Below are positions 12,513 through 22,798 of a stretch of 64,000 nucleotides of DNA, in pieces. The position numbers and the translations under genes are program-made. How positions within the stretch are numbered: the stretch's first letter is position 1; every line of letters starts with the position of its first letter. The DNA is from Saxidomus purpurata (Eukaryota > Mollusca > Bivalvia > Venerida > Veneridae), in NCBI GenBank assembly GCA_022818135.1, contig JAFMSR010000006.1, positions 35,566,997 through 35,630,996 on the forward strand, given 5' to 3'. Under the pieces are notes generated by a model that saw only the letters and a list, made by a program, of their open reading frames with translations, had not been told where the DNA came from and made no database searches.

Positions 12513-13404
12513 GTGAGTTCTGAACACTGCATGAAGGTGAGCTCTGAACACTGCATAATGATGAGTTCTGAACACTGTAGAAAGATGAGTTCTGAACACT
12601 GCATAATGATAAGTTCTGAACACTGCTTAAAGATTTGTTCTGAACACTTTGTAATGGTGAGTTCTGAACACTGCATAATGGTGGGTTCTGAACATTGCCC
12701 TATTGTGAGTTCTGAACACTGTGTAATGGTTAGTTCTGAACACTGCATAATGGTAGGTTCTGAACATTGCCCAATTGTGAGTTCTGAATACTGCATTCTC
12801 ATTGGGACTACAGAACACTGCATAATGATGAGTTCTATACACTGCATATATAAGAATGAGTGTTGAACACTGCAGAATGGTGAGTTCAGAACATTCTCTA
12901 ATGGTGAGTTTTTAACTCTGCATCATGGCAAGTTCTGAACATAGCATAAAGGTGAGTTATAAACACTGCATAATGATGTGTTGCGAACACTGCATTATGT
13001 TGAGTTCTGAACACTGAATAGATGTGAGTTCTGAACACTGCATAATAATGTGTTCTGACGTTGCACAATGATCAGTTCTGCACACTGCATAGTGATGAAC
13101 TCTTAACACTGTGAGACGGTGAGTTTTGAACACTGCATAATGGTGAATTCTGAACACTACATAATGATGAGTTCTGAACACTGCATAATGGTGAATTCTG
13201 AACACTGCATAATGGTGAATTCTGAACACTACATAATGATGAGTTCTGAACACTGCATAATGGTGAATTCTGAACACTAAATAATGATGAGTTCTGAACA
13301 CAGCATAATGATGAATTCTGAACACAGCATAATGATGAGTTGTTAACACAGGATGATGATGAATTCTGAACATTGCATAATGGTTAGTTCTGATAATTTT
13401 ACTG
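12513..13404 (+). repeat. 24-bp minisatellite seeded from a splice-donor junction (~37 units)
   Basis: The array starts at the first base of the intron after the TM5/6 exon. The unit reads GTGAGTTCTGAACACTGCATAATG with substitutions; the period is exactly 24 in the first twelve units I checked and drifts slightly near 13060-13070. Many units keep GTGAGT or a near 5' splice-site sequence. Because 24 is a multiple of three, long open frames appear on both strands (for example 12354-12866 and minus-strand 12957-13373); these are by-products, not genes. Two to three units of the same array follow the TM3/4 exon at 19092-19145. Confidence 0.95.
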
Positions 13405-13687
13405 CAATCAGAGGCAACCTTTCGTCAATGCCATGCTTTCACTTTCAAAGAACTTATACACACTCAATATTGGGTCCACCTTCATGGTATTGTCATATTT
13501 AATATCATATTAAAGCACTGGAATTGACTATAGAAATATACCATATGCATATTAGAATTACACATAATACTAGTAATCAAAATATTTTAATTTCCATTAC
13601 TGCAGTAAATGTATAACAACAAACGTTGCTTGAATTATGACAGTCATTGTCTTGTCACTTGACTTTTTTAGAAATTTAATATTTCAG

Positions 13688-13809
13688 GTCCAATTCCGTT
13701 TATTGACGTGTCCAAGATTTTACGCCAACAACTACGTGCTGCCATAAGTTTCTCATTGGCATTCAGCTGGTGTTACTTCATTCTCAAGCTTACATTCTGT
13801 TTTATTCAG
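13688..13809 (+). CDS. SLC2A-like transporter, TM7-region exon (gene copy 1)
   Basis: A 122-nt exon, phase 1 in and phase 0 out, between acceptor ATTTCAG and donor GTTAGT. It encodes about 40 residues: IPFIDVSKILRQQLRAAIS, then a long hydrophobic segment ending TFCFIQ. Position and the FxxVSxxLRxxLRxAI pattern match the end of the transporter's cytoplasmic loop and the start of TM7, but the QQxSGxNA signature is not intact. It is phase-compatible with the 12378-12512 exon upstream and the 16761-17013 exon downstream. A near-identical exon lies at 24730-24851 and a partial one at 29496-29553. Family assignment is less certain than for the other exons. Confidence 0.6.
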
Positions 13810-13874
13810 GTTAGTGCATTACTGAGATTTTACAGTTCTCTTTGACATATGAACGGGTTTGTTACTGACTTCAT

Positions 13875-14952
13875 TAGCTTACTGGGGACTTCGTGCCAGG
13901 GTGAGCTTTTAGAATAGATGATTGTCCGTTGTCCTTCTGTCCTTGATACTTCAAACGCCATCTCCTCTGAACAACTAGGCCAATGCTGATGAAACTTTGC
14001 AGGGATGTTCCTTTCCATGCAGAACTCTGCAAAACTTTGGTTGCTATGGCAACAAATGGGAAAAACAAATATCTTCTTCTCTGAAACCACAGGGCCTAGA
14101 GCTTAGATATTTAGCACGAGGCATTGCCTAGTTGATCTCTATCAAGACTGCTTAAATTATGACCCCTAGGTCAAAATTGACCCTGCCCGGGGTGTCACTT
14201 CATTTTATAAAGGCTTATTGAAGAAAAACTTTAAAAATCTTCTCCTGTCAAACTGCAAGGCCTAAAGCTTAGATATTTGGCACGTAGCATTGCTTAGTGG
14301 ACCTTTACCAAAATTGTTCAAATCATTACCCCTGGGTTAAAATTGATTCCGCCCATGGTCACTTGATTTTACATAGGTTTCTATAGGAAAAACTTAAAAA
14401 ATCTTTTTCTCCAAAATCACAAGGCCTCGAGCTACGATATTTAGTCTAAAGCATTGTCTAGTGGACCTCTACCAAGTTTGTTCAAGTCATGCCACTGGGG
14501 TCAATATTGGCCTCGCCTGGGGGTCACTTGTTTTACATAGAAATGCATAGGAAAAACTTAAAAAATCTTCTTTTCTGAAACCACAAGGTCTAGATCTTTG
14601 ATATTTAGTGTGTAACAGTTGTTAGTGAACTTCTTTAAAGTTTGTTAAAATCATGCCTGTGGGGTTAAAATTGACCATGCCCCGGGAGGGGGGGTCTCTT
14701 GGTAAAGGAAAAACTCCCACCTAACTTCCAATGTCAGTTCCTATAGTAACAACTGACTTACCAAGCAACCACTGACTTCCTTAGCAACTAATGGCGTCCT
14801 TAGCAACCAGTGACTTCCCCTTGGTACAAGTGACTTCCTTAGCAACCTTTGACTTTCTTAGAAGCTACTGACTCCCTTTAGCAACAATTGTCTTACTTAA
14901 GTAAGTGCTCTGGTACTCAGGTGAGCGATATTGGGCCATCATAGCCCTCTTG
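13875..14952 (+). mobile_element. Family C HINE-like element, copy 1
   Basis: 5' region TAGCTTACTGG...CCAGGGTGAGCTTTTAG, then modules with CCACAAGGCCTAGAGCTTAG, CTAGTGGACCTCTACCAA and GGTCAAAATTGACCCCGCC. The 3' end is CAGGTGAGCGATATTGGGCC followed by CTCTTG. Members with a full 5' end start TAGCTCACCTGG, so the 3' CAGGTGAGC is its inverse. The same insertion occurs at the equivalent place after the second TM7 exon (24922), so it predates the duplication of this part of the gene. Confidence 0.7.
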
Positions 14953-15560
14953 TAATTATTTTCCACCTGCCTGCTTGTTTGTCTATCTGTCTCTGAATTG
15001 GAACAAATCAGCTTCACTGTGAGACTAATAACGGTTTTTATACCCCCCCCCACACCAAACACAAAATGTAAGGGGGTGGGGTATACTGGCTGGTATCAAA
15101 GGGGTTGACACAAATTAAAGCAATAGGGAGAAGTACATGCCTAACCTAAGTCATGTGTTCGAGCTTGGCGTAGTAACCAACAGTGACTCTTACTGTTTCA
15201 AATGGAGGGTAGAGTTATAGTACAGCTATTTCAGTTAATCGGGTAATTTACAGATATTCAGTTTTTGGAAAGACCAGTATTGTATCCCTAATCTCCATAA
15301 GAAACTCCCAACTTTCTCACATAAAAGAACATAGTAAACTGTTGGTAGTGGGTCTTGAATCCATAACCCTAAAAAAATGAAGTTAAGGTGATGACAAGCT
15401 TCCAACTTTAACCACTCGATCACACTGGCGTTCTTCAGTGCTCTACCTATATTTGTGTTTAACAAACAATTAAATTACCGGTAAATAAAACTAATATCAG
15501 TATAAAACTAGCAGATGAATAAAAAAAACCACCATTCTCCAGACCAAAATACCATGATTT
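14953..15560. other. Intronic mixture: truncated element head and SINE-like piece
   Basis: Around 15040-15085, TATACCCC...GGGGTATA brackets a short loop. It is a 5' stem-loop like that of family E, but no modules follow. A tRNA-derived piece on the minus strand is listed separately. The rest shows no exon. Confidence 0.4.
15300..15440 (-). repeat. tRNA-derived SINE-like fragment
   Basis: On the minus strand GATCGAGTGGTTAAAG resembles an A box and GGATTCAAGACCC a B box, with a long spacer between them. Acceptor-stem pairing is not evident, so this is a SINE head or degraded tRNA-like sequence, not a functional tRNA. Confidence 0.4.
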
Positions 15561-16742
15561 TTAAGCAGGTTTTTTAAAAAAACCTACTTATTAGAATGGC
15601 GATGTCATATGTTGGGCGGGCGGGCGGGCGTCAAACATTGGTTTCCGTTGGATAACTTTAGTTAGGAGTGACCAATTGCAATGAAACTTGGTGTGTAGGT
15701 AGCTTGCGTGGAGACGCCGCTTGGGATTGCATTTGGGGTCACTAGGGTCAAGGTCAAGGTCACTGTAACTAAAAATAGAAAAATAGTTTCCGCTCAATAA
15801 CTCAAGTTAGGAGTGACTAATTGCAATCAAACTCAGTGTGTAGGTAGCTTGTGTAGAGAGGAAGCTTGGGATTGCATTAGGGGTCACTTGGTTCAAGGTC
15901 AAGGGCACTGTTACTAAAAATAGAAAAATGGTTTCCACTCAATAACTTGAGTTAGGAGTGACCAATTGTAATGAAACTTGGTGTGTAGGTAGCTTGCGTG
16001 GAGAGGAAGCTTTGGTTCACTATGGTCAAGGTCACTAGGGTCAAGGTCAAGGTCAGTGTTACTAAAAATAGATTTTTATTTATTTTTAGTTTTTAGATTG
16101 TTTTAAACCAAAAAAAAATTTTTCCGGGTCAAGGTCACTAGGGTCAAGGTCAAGGTCACTGTTACTAAAAATAGATTTTTATTTATTTTAGTTTTTAAAT
16201 TGTTTTAAGCAAAAAAATTTTTTTTAGGGTCAAGGTCACTTGGCTCAAGGTCACTGTTACTAAAATAGATTTTTATTTATTTTTAGTATTTTGATTGTTT
16301 TAAGCAAAAAAATTTTTTTTCGGGGTCAAGGTCACTAGGGTCAAGGTGAAGGTCACTGTTACTAAAAATAGATTTTTATTTACTTTTAGTTTTTAGATTG
16401 TTTTAAGCAAAAAAAATAATTTTGGGGTCAAGGTCACTTGGATCAAGGTCAAGGGCACTGTTACTAAAAATAGATTTTTATTTATTTTTTAGTTTTTTGA
16501 TTGTTTTTAAGCAAAAAAAAAATTGGGGGGTCAAGGTCACCAGGGTCAAGGTCACTGTTACTAAAAATGTAAAAACAAATTTAGTTTTTAAGTTGTAGCG
16601 AAAAAAAATTTGGGCCCAAGGGTCAAGGTCAAGGGCACTGTTACTAAGATAGGGAGGAGTCAAGATGACTGTTTTTTTTTAATTCTACAATTTCTACAGG
16701 CGCTGTTTAAACCTGCTTTGGCGGCATTGCCGCGTCTTCTTG
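15561..16742 (+). mobile_element. Family F HINE-like element
   Basis: Begins in a T-run with AAGCAGGTTTTTTAAAAAAA, a 5' stem-loop, then GGGCGGGCGGGCGGGCGTC. Modules follow with GAGTGACCAATTGCAATGAA and GGTCAAGGTCAAGGTCAC. Later shorter (~100-bp) modules combine GGTCAAGGTCAC with TAAAAATAGATTTTTATTTA. The 3' end has AAACCTGCTT, the inverse of the 5' AAGCAGGTTT, then the hairpin GCGGC-ATT-GCCGC and GTCTTCTTG. It ends 18 bp before the exon at 16761. Confidence 0.75.
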
Positions 16743-16760
16743 TCTAATTTACTTTTACAG

Positions 16761-17013
16761 CTTATCAATGCATATTACTTAATTAAGGTCTACCTTGCAC
16801 GTGATGGGATAGAAATGAGATATATAGCAGAAGACAAATGTCTGCACCACACTCACCTTGCTGACATGCCGACATCCACGTCAACAACCACGGTGTCATG
16901 TATGGTTGGAAACAGTTCTTTAGGGCCAAACTACATAGATGCAAGCAATGTGTCAGTCACACAGGTCCCGGTGACGACAACTTTACATCCATCACAGGCA
17001 GAATCAAAAAAAG
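16761..17013 (+). CDS. Exon after TM7: SLC2A-like start, then Ser/Thr-rich tail (gene copy 1)
   Basis: A 253-nt exon (phase 0 in, phase 1 out) between acceptor CTTTTACAG and donor GTAAGA. It starts LINAYYLIKVYLARDGIE, which resembles the transporter stretch NAIYYYxxQIYLSAGV after the TM7 QQLSG signature. After about 28 residues the resemblance stops. The rest (STSTTTV, NSS and NVS sequons, VTTT) is polar and shows no TM8. This may be an unusual extracellular loop, a degenerating gene, or the linker exon of a different gene. Its phase-1 end also fits the RING exon at 40958. Function is not claimed. Confidence 0.5.
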
Positions 17014-17298
17014 GTAAGATATTTTCTTCCCTGGATATGATGTAAGATTTGTGTTCAAACACTCGTGTTCAAGCAGTTATTAACAATTTCTCGTGTTCAA
17101 GCAATTATTAACAATTTCACAGTGTTCAAGCAATTATTTATAATTTCTGTATATGTTCAATCAATTATAAACAATTTCCCGTACACGTAAATATTACACC
17201 AGTCATTAGTAAAGTTTTAGTACTTCAATTTAGAATTTTTCTGTCAATTTCTTATTTCTTAATGGACTGTTTGCTATTTTTGACGACAATGATATATT

Positions 17299-18489
17299 TA
17301 TACCCCCAAAACGAAGTTTAGGGGGGTATATAGGAGTCACCCGGTGGTTGGTCGGTCGGTCGGTTGGTCGGTCGGTCGGTCGGTCGGTCGGTCGGTCGGG
17401 CGGTCTGTTGCATTTTCCTTGTCCGGAGCATAACTTGAAAACTACTAGTTGGAATTCAATACAACTTCATACAATGGTCAAGCACATTGAGAGGAAGTGC
17501 AGTGCACAAGAACTATAACTCCATCTTGACTAATTACAGAGTTATTGCCCTTTGTTACTTTTCCTTGTCCGGAGCATAACTTGAAAACTACTAGTTGGAA
17601 TTCAATACAACTTCATACAATGGTCAAGCACATTGAGAGGAAGTGCAGTGCACAAGAACTATAACTCCATCTTGACTAATTACTGAGTTATTGCCCTTTG
17701 TTACTTTTCCTTGTCCGGAGCGTAACTTGAAAACTACTAGTTGGAATTCAATACAACTTCATACAATGGTCAAGCACATTGAGAGGAAGTGCAGTGCACA
17801 AGAACTATAACTCCATCTTGACTAATTACAGAGTTATTGCCCTTTGTTACTTTTCCTTGTCCGGAGCAAAACTTGAAAACTACTAGTTGGAATTCAATAC
17901 AACTTCATACAATGATCAAGCACACTCAGAGGAAGTGCAGTGTACAAGAACTATAACTCTATCTTGAGTATTTACTGAGTTATTGCCCTTTGTTACTTTC
18001 CCTTGTCCGAAGCATAACTTGAAAACTACTAGTTGGAATTAAGTACAACCTCATACAATGGTCAAGTACATTTAGAGGAAGTGCAGTGCACAGGAACCAT
18101 AACTCCATCTTGACTCATTACAGAGTTATTACCCTTTGTTACTTTTCCTTGTCCGGAGCATAACTTGAAAACTTCTGGTTGGAATTCAATACAACTTCAT
18201 ACAATGGTCAAGCACAGTGAGAGGGAGTGCAGTGCACAGTAACCATAACTCCATCTTGACTAATTACAGGGTTATTGCCCTTTGTTACTTTTCCCTGTAA
18301 GGAGCATTTTTCGAAAACTACAAGTTGGAATTCAATACAACTTCATACAATGGTCAAGCACAATGAGAGGAACTGCTAAGAACAATATCTCTTTTTAGTT
18401 TGTTTGCAAGGTATTATGTTACTACGAACTTCTTCAGTTTATAAAGCAATCCTTTTGGGGGTATTAATCACATTTAGTGATAGCTCTAG
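17299..18489 (+). mobile_element. Family E HINE-like element, copy 1
   Basis: Starts TATACCCCC with the perfect partner GGGGGTATA (5' stem-loop), then a (GTCG)n tract at about 17348-17402. Seven ~145-bp modules follow, each with CTTGTCCGGAGCATAACTTG, TTGGAATTCAATACAACTTC and GGTCAAGCACATTGAGAGG. The 3' end has GGGGGTAT, the inverse of the 5' ATACCCCC, the hairpin ATCAC-ATTTA-GTGAT (18467-18481) and AGCTCTAG. The element ends 5 bp before the first base of the exon at 18495. Confidence 0.85.
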
Positions 18490-18494
18490 TTTAG

Positions 18495-18609
18495 AAATTG
18501 ATGAAGACAATTTTATTGAGTTGATGTGGTCTATTACAGTGGCATTGTTTGTATTCTTCGGTATGGTTGGAGCCATCCTCTCTGGAATGATAGCCTACTA
18601 CTATGGTCG
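18495..18609 (+). CDS. SLC2A-like transporter, TM2 exon (gene copy 2)
   Basis: A 115-nt exon ending at donor GTAAGA, phase 1 in and phase 2 out. It encodes IDEDNFIELMWSITVALFVF, then FGMVGAILSGMIAYYYGR, matching TM2 of the SLC2A family, which ends in the G-R-(K/R) motif. The Arg codon is split with the next exon, giving GRKKE. The likely acceptor is TTTAG at 18490-18494. The family E element ends directly before it, so the normal pyrimidine tract is largely replaced by element sequence. No TM1/start exon is recognised upstream. Confidence 0.75.
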
Positions 18610-18966
18610 GTAAGAAATTTAAATTGGTGTAGTTGTTTGCCAATCATTTACAAATGCTCTATTTAGAAAGAAGCGGTTTATCGGTACACATATAAATATT
18701 TTCGAGACTGGGTAATTGCCCTTAAGCTGACCTGGCTGACACAGGCTAAATTTTGTTATTTGATTACCCATACCCTGTTATTCTGATTGGTGATTAGTGT
18801 AGCCAACGATCAACCTGTTGTGCCAGTTAATCATAATCTACACTTTTCGCTGTTGAGTCAGACAAATGCCAGTGAGCATCCGTTGGAACAAATAACAGTA
18901 ATGTCTATGCTGAAAAACAATACATTTCTTGGGAAAAGGATGAAATCATTTTTGGTTTGTTTCCAG

Positions 18967-19091
18967 GAAAAAGGAAATGCTTATCACCACAATAATTATG
19001 TTTGTCGCTTCGCTGTTTGGAGCAATTCAAACTATGGCACAGTCACCAGAATGTTTGATGATTTCAAAAATATTTGTTGGACTGCATAATG
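18967..19091 (+). CDS. SLC2A-like transporter, TM3-TM4 exon (gene copy 2)
   Basis: A 125-nt exon between acceptor TTTCCAG and donor GTGAGT, phase 2 in and phase 1 out. With the split Arg it reads RKKEMLITTIIMFVASLFGA, then IQTMAQSPECLMISKIFVGL and HNG. Other family members have GRK(x)xLL..., a TM3 helix, SFELLIxxRxxVG and a G(L/I)xAG end, so order and spacing fit. The last 11 nt (ACTGCATAATG) are identical to part of the 24-bp minisatellite unit. Confidence 0.8.
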
Positions 19092-19145
19092 GTGAGTTTT
19101 GAACACTACATAATGATCAGTTCTGAACACTGCATAATGGTGAGT
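19092..19145 (+). repeat. Short 24-bp minisatellite at the TM3/4 exon donor
   Basis: GTGAGTTTTGAACACTACATAATG followed by about 1.5 further units. The DNA after it (19138-19225) matches the DNA after the long array of gene copy 1 (13381-13475), for example TTTCGTCAATG and ACACACTCAATATTG. Confidence 0.85.
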
Positions 19146-19225
19146 TCTGATAACTGCAGTCCGAGGCAGTATTTCGTCAATGGCACGCTGTCACTTTAAA
19201 ATAACTTACACACACTCAATATTGA

Positions 19226-19285
19226 AACTGCCCGCCTGTAAAAATGACTGAACTACGATTGAAACGGTAAATAAACAGACACACT
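19226..19285 (+). repeat. SINE 3' tail fragment
   Basis: CTGCCCGCCTGTAAAAATGA followed by a variant of GAAACGGTAAATAAACA. It is similar to the piece at 53085-53150 that ends in an ACAACAACAAC tail. The same wording at two places marks an interspersed SINE-type repeat. Confidence 0.45.
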
Positions 19286-19456
19286 CGATCATGATAATGT
19301 AAAACACGTCTAATAATATGAATCAAACAGAATCAGTACACAGATTTAAAGTTAGATTCTCTTTTCACAATATTAGTGTAAACTGCTGCATGATCTAACT
19401 GAAGTACTGCTGAAACTGGCATAAAACAGCATGAAGAAATATGTCCTATGTTTCAG

Positions 19457-19597
19457 GTATAGTGGTTAGTTTAGCCTCTTTGTACCTTGCTGAAATCTTG
19501 CCGAAGAAAATCAGAGGTGCTGTCGGGACCTGTCACCAGCTGTTTGTTACAATAAGCATCCAGTTCTCAATGATCCTTGGTCTTCCAGAATTAGCCG
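19457..19597 (+). CDS. SLC2A-like transporter, TM4/TM5 exon (gene copy 2)
   Basis: A 141-nt exon between acceptor GTTTCAG and donor GTATGT, phase 1 in and phase 1 out. It encodes GIVVSLASLYLAEILPKKIR, then GAVGTCHQLFVTISIQFSMI and LGLPELAG. Y(L/V)xExxPxxxRGxxGxxxQL is the TM4-TM5 signature of SLC2A transporters, including the conserved Glu and Arg. It joins in frame with 18967-19091. This is the clearest family evidence in the window. Confidence 0.88.
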
Positions 19598-19875
19598 GTA
19601 TGTCACACAAACAAACAACATATCTGTTTAACTGTGGTCGCTGATTTCTGACGTGTTGTGTTTTCGTTTCAACTTGGTGGGCCAAAAAGTCGAAAACATG
19701 AAAACAACAGATTTAGACGAACAAGATCAAGAGTGACATAACATATTAAATTTAACGCAAAAACAACAAAACGATGAAAAGACAAAGCTTTCCCCGCCAA
19801 GTCAAAAACACGACACAATTGCAACTTTTCATGTTTTAGACTTTAGACAATAAACATTTTAGTCTGTTTTTTTCT

Positions 19876-20876
19876 GTGGCATATTAAAATCGCACTGTCT
19901 GTCTGTGTGTCCCCACTTAACAATTCCTGTCCGGACTGTAACTCTGTCATGCATTGAAGGATTTTAAAATAACTTGGCACAACTGTCTAGCACATGAAGA
20001 CGACATGTCGTGTGCAAGACTCACGTCCCTAGCTCAAAGGTCAAGGTCACACTTAGATTTTGAAGGTAATGTAATCCTCTATATATGCATACATTCCTTA
20101 CCAGACTGTAACTTTGTCATGCATAGAAGGATTTTAAAATAACTTGGCACAAATGTCTAGCACATGAAGATGACATGTCGTGCGCAAGACTCACGTCCCT
20201 ACCTCAAAGGTCAAGGTCACACTTAGAGTTTTTAGGTAATGGATTCCTCTATATATGCGTATATGCACACATTTGTGTCCGGACTGTAACTTTGTCATGC
20301 ATTGAAGGATTTTAAAATAACTTGGCGCAAATGTCTAGCACATGAAGACGACGTGTCGTGTGCAAGACTCACGTCCCTACCTCAAAGGTCAAGGTCACAT
20401 TTAGAGTTTTTAGGTAATGGAATCCTCTATATATGCATATATGCACACATTTGTGTCCGGACTGTAACTTTGTCATGCATTGAAGGATTTTAAAATAACT
20501 TGGCACAAATGTCTAGCACATCAAGACGACATGTCGCGTGCAAGACCCACGTCCCTAGCTCAAAGGTCAAGGTCACGCTTAGATTTTGAAGGTAATGTAA
20601 TCCTCTATATATGCATACATTCCTTACCAGACTGTAACTTTGTCATGCATTGAAGGATTTTAAAATAACTTGGCACAAATGTCTAGCACATGAAGACGAC
20701 GTGTTGTGTGCAAGACTCACGTCCCTACCTCAAAGGTCAAGGTCACATTTAGAGTTTTTAGGTAATGGAATCCTCTATATATGTATATATGCACAAATGT
20801 CTAGCACATGAAGACGACGTGTTGTGTGCAAGACACACGTTACTACCTCAAAGGTCAAGGTCACACTTAGAGTTTT
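19876..20876 (+). mobile_element. Family D HINE-like element, copy 1, part before nested element
   Basis: The head is truncated (GTGGCATATTAAAATCGCAC). Modules then hold GGACTGTAACTTTGTCATGC, GAAGGATTTTAAAATAACTT, GGCACAAATGTCTAGCACAT and CAAAGGTCAAGGTCACAC. The sixth module breaks in its T-run at 20873-20877 and resumes at 22799 with TTAGGTAATGGAATCC, so family G is nested inside it. Short open frames starting MKDFKITW recur because the module recurs; they are not genes. Confidence 0.8.
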
Positions 20877-22798
20877 TATACGCCAGAAGGGGACGTATTA
20901 TGTTATCGCCTCGGTGTCCGTCCGTCCGTCTGTCCGTCCATCCGTCTGTCTGTTAGCGATTTCCCTTCCACTCTGTAACTCTTGAAACCCTTGAAGGATT
21001 TCGAAGAAACCTGACACAAATGTTAACCAGACTGAGACGACGTGCAGAAGCAATGTTCCGGATGGCTGGATTCAAGGTCAAGGTCATACTTAGGGGTCAA
21101 AGGTCATATGATTTTGTTTCCCTTCCGCTCTGTAACTCTTGAACCCCGTGAATGATTTTGAAGAAACCTGACACAAATGTTAACCAGACTGAGATGACGT
21201 GCAGAAGCAATGTTCCGGATGGCTGGATTCAAGGTCAAGGTCATACTCAGGGGTCAAAGGTCATATGACTTTTTTTCCCTTCCGCTCTGTAACTCTTGAA
21301 CCCCGTGAATGATTTTGAAGAAACCTGACACAAATGTTAACCAGACTGAGATGACGTGCAGAAGCAATGTTCCGGATGGCTGGATTCAAGGTCAAGGTCA
21401 TACTCAGGGGTCAAAGGTCATATGACTTTTTTTCCCTTCCGCTCTGTAACTCTTGAACCCCGTGAAGGATTTTGAAGAAACCTGACACAAATGTTTACCA
21501 CATTGAGACGATGTGCAGAAGCAATGTTCCGGATGGCTGGATTCAAGGTCAAGGTCATACTTAGGGGTCAAAGGTCATATGATTTTGTTTCCCTTCCGCT
21601 CTGTAACTCTTGAACCCCGTGAAGGATTTCGAAGAAACCTGACACAAATGTTAACCAGACTGAGATGACGTGCAGAAGCAATGTTCCGGATGGCTGGATT
21701 CAAGGTCAAGGTCATACTCAGGGGTCAAAGGTCATATGACTTTTTTTCCCTTCCGCTCTGTAACTCTTGAACCCCGTGAGTGATTTTGAAGAAACCTGAC
21801 ACAAATGTTAACCACATTGAAACGATGTGCAGAAGCCATGTTCCGGATGGCTCGCTTCAAGGTCAAGGTCAAACTTAGGGGTTCAAAGGTCATATGGATT
21901 TTTTTCACTCTTGAACCCCGTGAAGGATTTCGAAGAAACCTGACACAATTGTTTACCACATTGAGACGATGTGCAGAAGCCATGTTCCGGATGGCTCACT
22001 TCAAGGTCAAGGTCACACTTAGGGTTCAAGCGTCATATAACTGTGTGGATATTGCTCTGCATTTGCTCTTGATTACAGTGCTCTTGTTTTTATTTGGGAG
22101 ATCCTATTTTGTTTGCTTAATTTTTTTATTGAATTACTTCCCTTTTATGTTACTATCAATAGCATATTTTGTAACTTTTTTATTATTGGCAGTACGGAAA
22201 AACCGAGACCACTTTTCTGTGGTACAACATGAATGGTACCTCCAATTTTTTGGTGTTTTTTGACATTTTTGTACCTGGTTAGGATTTTCTGGTTGGGGAC
22301 TTAGATTTTTTTATATAACTTCAATTTTTTTAATTGTACTTAGATTTTGTCACAAAATTATTGGTTATTCTGACAAAGCATAAGAGGGCGACACAAGTGT
22401 TCTACTGAACACCCATCTAGTATGCTAACATTAATGTTCATGCTTTTGTAGTATGTGTTCATTAGGTTGTATTGAAACTTACAGTAATAGAAACAACATT
22501 CTATGCTTAATCTGGAACAAAAATTGCCCAAGGCACTTTTGGATTATGGCCCTAATGCAAAATTGACCAAATTAGCCTTGTCCGCTCTCTAAGTCAAACA
22601 GTTTTCATCTGATCCAAGTTAAATAACCAGCCAAATAGCCCTAGGCACTGTTGGATTATGGCCCTTGAATTATCAAAAAATGATGAAATCAGCCTTCTCA
22701 GCTCTATAGTTCAAACAGGCTTAGCAAAACCTATGAACTGCCAGATTCTGAGTTATTCCTCTCTGACGGGCGTATTTTGTGACAGTTTGGCACTCTTG
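20877..22798 (+). mobile_element. Family G HINE-like element nested in family D
   Basis: Starts TATACGCCAGAAGGGGACGT (stem ATACG/CGTAT), then GTCCGTCCGTCTGTCC. About seven ~158-bp modules follow with CTCTGTAACTCTTGAACCCC, AGAAACCTGACACAAATG and CAAGGTCAAGGTCA. The 3' end holds GGGCGTAT, the inverse of the 5' ATACGCC, an imperfect hairpin and GGCACTCTTG. Both borders are defined by the interrupted family D module. Between about 22130 and 22420 lie pieces like the tails of families B and I (GTGTTC-TACT-GAACAC hairpin, ATCTAG), apparently further nested or captured. Confidence 0.8.

Noticed and set aside
12354..13373. Long frames with an eight-residue repeat (SSEHCIMV and antisense versions)
   Set aside because: A stop-free 24-bp repeat is open in several frames on both strands. 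The plus-strand frame is not even the frame of the transporter exon it overlaps.
12513..13404. CRISPR-like array
   Set aside because: Direct tandem 24-bp units without unique spacers, in a spliced eukaryotic gene.
17348..17402. (GTCG)n tract as an independent microsatellite of interest
   Set aside because: It is the standard leader of the family E element, and similar GTCC/GTCG leaders occur in the other families.
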